Positions 13,552 to 13,775 of a stretch of DNA of 13,775 nt are shown here, one piece after another. Source of the stretch: UBA1172 sp002457135 (GTDB taxonomy: Bacteria; Pseudomonadota; Alphaproteobacteria; Puniceispirillales; UBA1172); NCBI GenBank assembly GCA_965660935.1, contig CBFIBR010000040.1, positions 1 through 13,775 of the forward strand, read 5' to 3'. Position numbers and translations under genes: made by a program. Under the pieces are notes generated by a model that saw only the letters and a list, made by a program, of their open reading frames with translations, was not told where the DNA came from and searched no databases. Position 1 is the stretch's first letter, and each line of letters starts with the position of its first letter.

Positions 13552-13775
13552 TCGCGGCCAGCATCATCTGCACGGCCAGCAACGGATGCTTTTCAGGATA
13601 ATCGAGGCGGGATGGTTTCTGGCAGCACCAGGCGATGAGATCTAGGCTCGGGTGACCTGATCGGATACCAGCCTCACCTGTCTTATCTTTCCCACCCTTT
13701 CCTTTCAGGGCCTGATCAAGCCCTTTCAGGATATCCTCAATCACCATGACATCGCATGCTGTCACATCGGCCAGC
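13541..13775 (-). CDS. Unidentified partial reading frame entering from the right edge
   Basis: The frame is open from the window edge to a TAG at 13543-13541, giving at least 78 codons of a C-terminus. It shares 11 bases with the convergent trmFO end, a normal tail-to-tail arrangement. Codon choice looks like the neighbouring genes (GAT, ATC, CTG, GCC frequent). Visible features are a lysine/glycine-rich stretch (GKGGKDKTGEAG), a WCC motif and a hydrophobic end (LLAVQMMLAAIRL). I do not recognise the family. A GTG at 13765 could start a 74-residue protein, but a C-terminal fragment of a longer gene is likelier. It may also be a chance frame. Confidence 0.4.
   Translation of the reverse strand, partial: LADVTACDVMVIEDILKGLDQALKGKGGKDKTGEAGIRSGHPSLDLIAWCCQKPSRLDYPEKHPLLAVQMMLAAIRL

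Overview
The window reads as chromosomal core DNA of an alphaproteobacterium with some accessory enzyme genes to the left. Coding regions favour G or C at third codon positions. The lineage call is inference. It rests on the block uvrA divergent from ssb-gyrA-coaD, a folate-dependent TrmFO rather than TrmA, and a UvrA whose first zinc site reads CPVS, which I recall as common in Alphaproteobacteria. I cannot name a genus.

Layout, left to right. (1) 2-1633, minus: a gamma-glutamyltranspeptidase precursor whose C-terminus lies beyond the left edge. 22 bases upstream of it is an exported MsrA (1656-2192, minus), so the two probably form an envelope thiol/redox operon. (2) 2193-2468: a divergent regulatory gap with direct repeats and an inverted repeat. 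(3) 2469-4118, plus: an orphan ThDP-dependent enzyme of the acetolactate synthase superfamily. (4) 4226-5005, plus: a methyltransferase resembling phosphoethanolamine N-methyltransferases. (5) 5085-5122: a strong two-way terminator, followed by tRNA-Lys(UUU) on the minus strand (5125-5200). (6) 5265-9101, minus: coaD, gyrA and ssb, where gyrA and coaD share one base (TAATG). (7) 9102-9265: a divergent ssb/uvrA promoter region with a 12-bp palindrome. (8) 9266-13551, plus: uvrA and trmFO, again joined by a TAATG overlap. (9) 13541-13775, minus: the 3' end of an unidentified reading frame entering from the right.

The right two thirds carry DNA and RNA maintenance functions: ssDNA binding, gyrase, nucleotide excision repair and tRNA m5U54 formation, plus CoA synthesis. 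The left third holds metabolic and envelope genes of less certain role. The least understood part is the ThDP enzyme and its methyltransferase neighbour. I see no CRISPR array, insertion sequence, integrase, phage gene or toxin-antitoxin pair, and no gene-free gap reaches 300 bases. I do not find a clear new multi-gene system; the best leads are the PMT-like methyltransferase with its ThDP neighbour, and the small regulatory structures around gyrA and ssb/uvrA.
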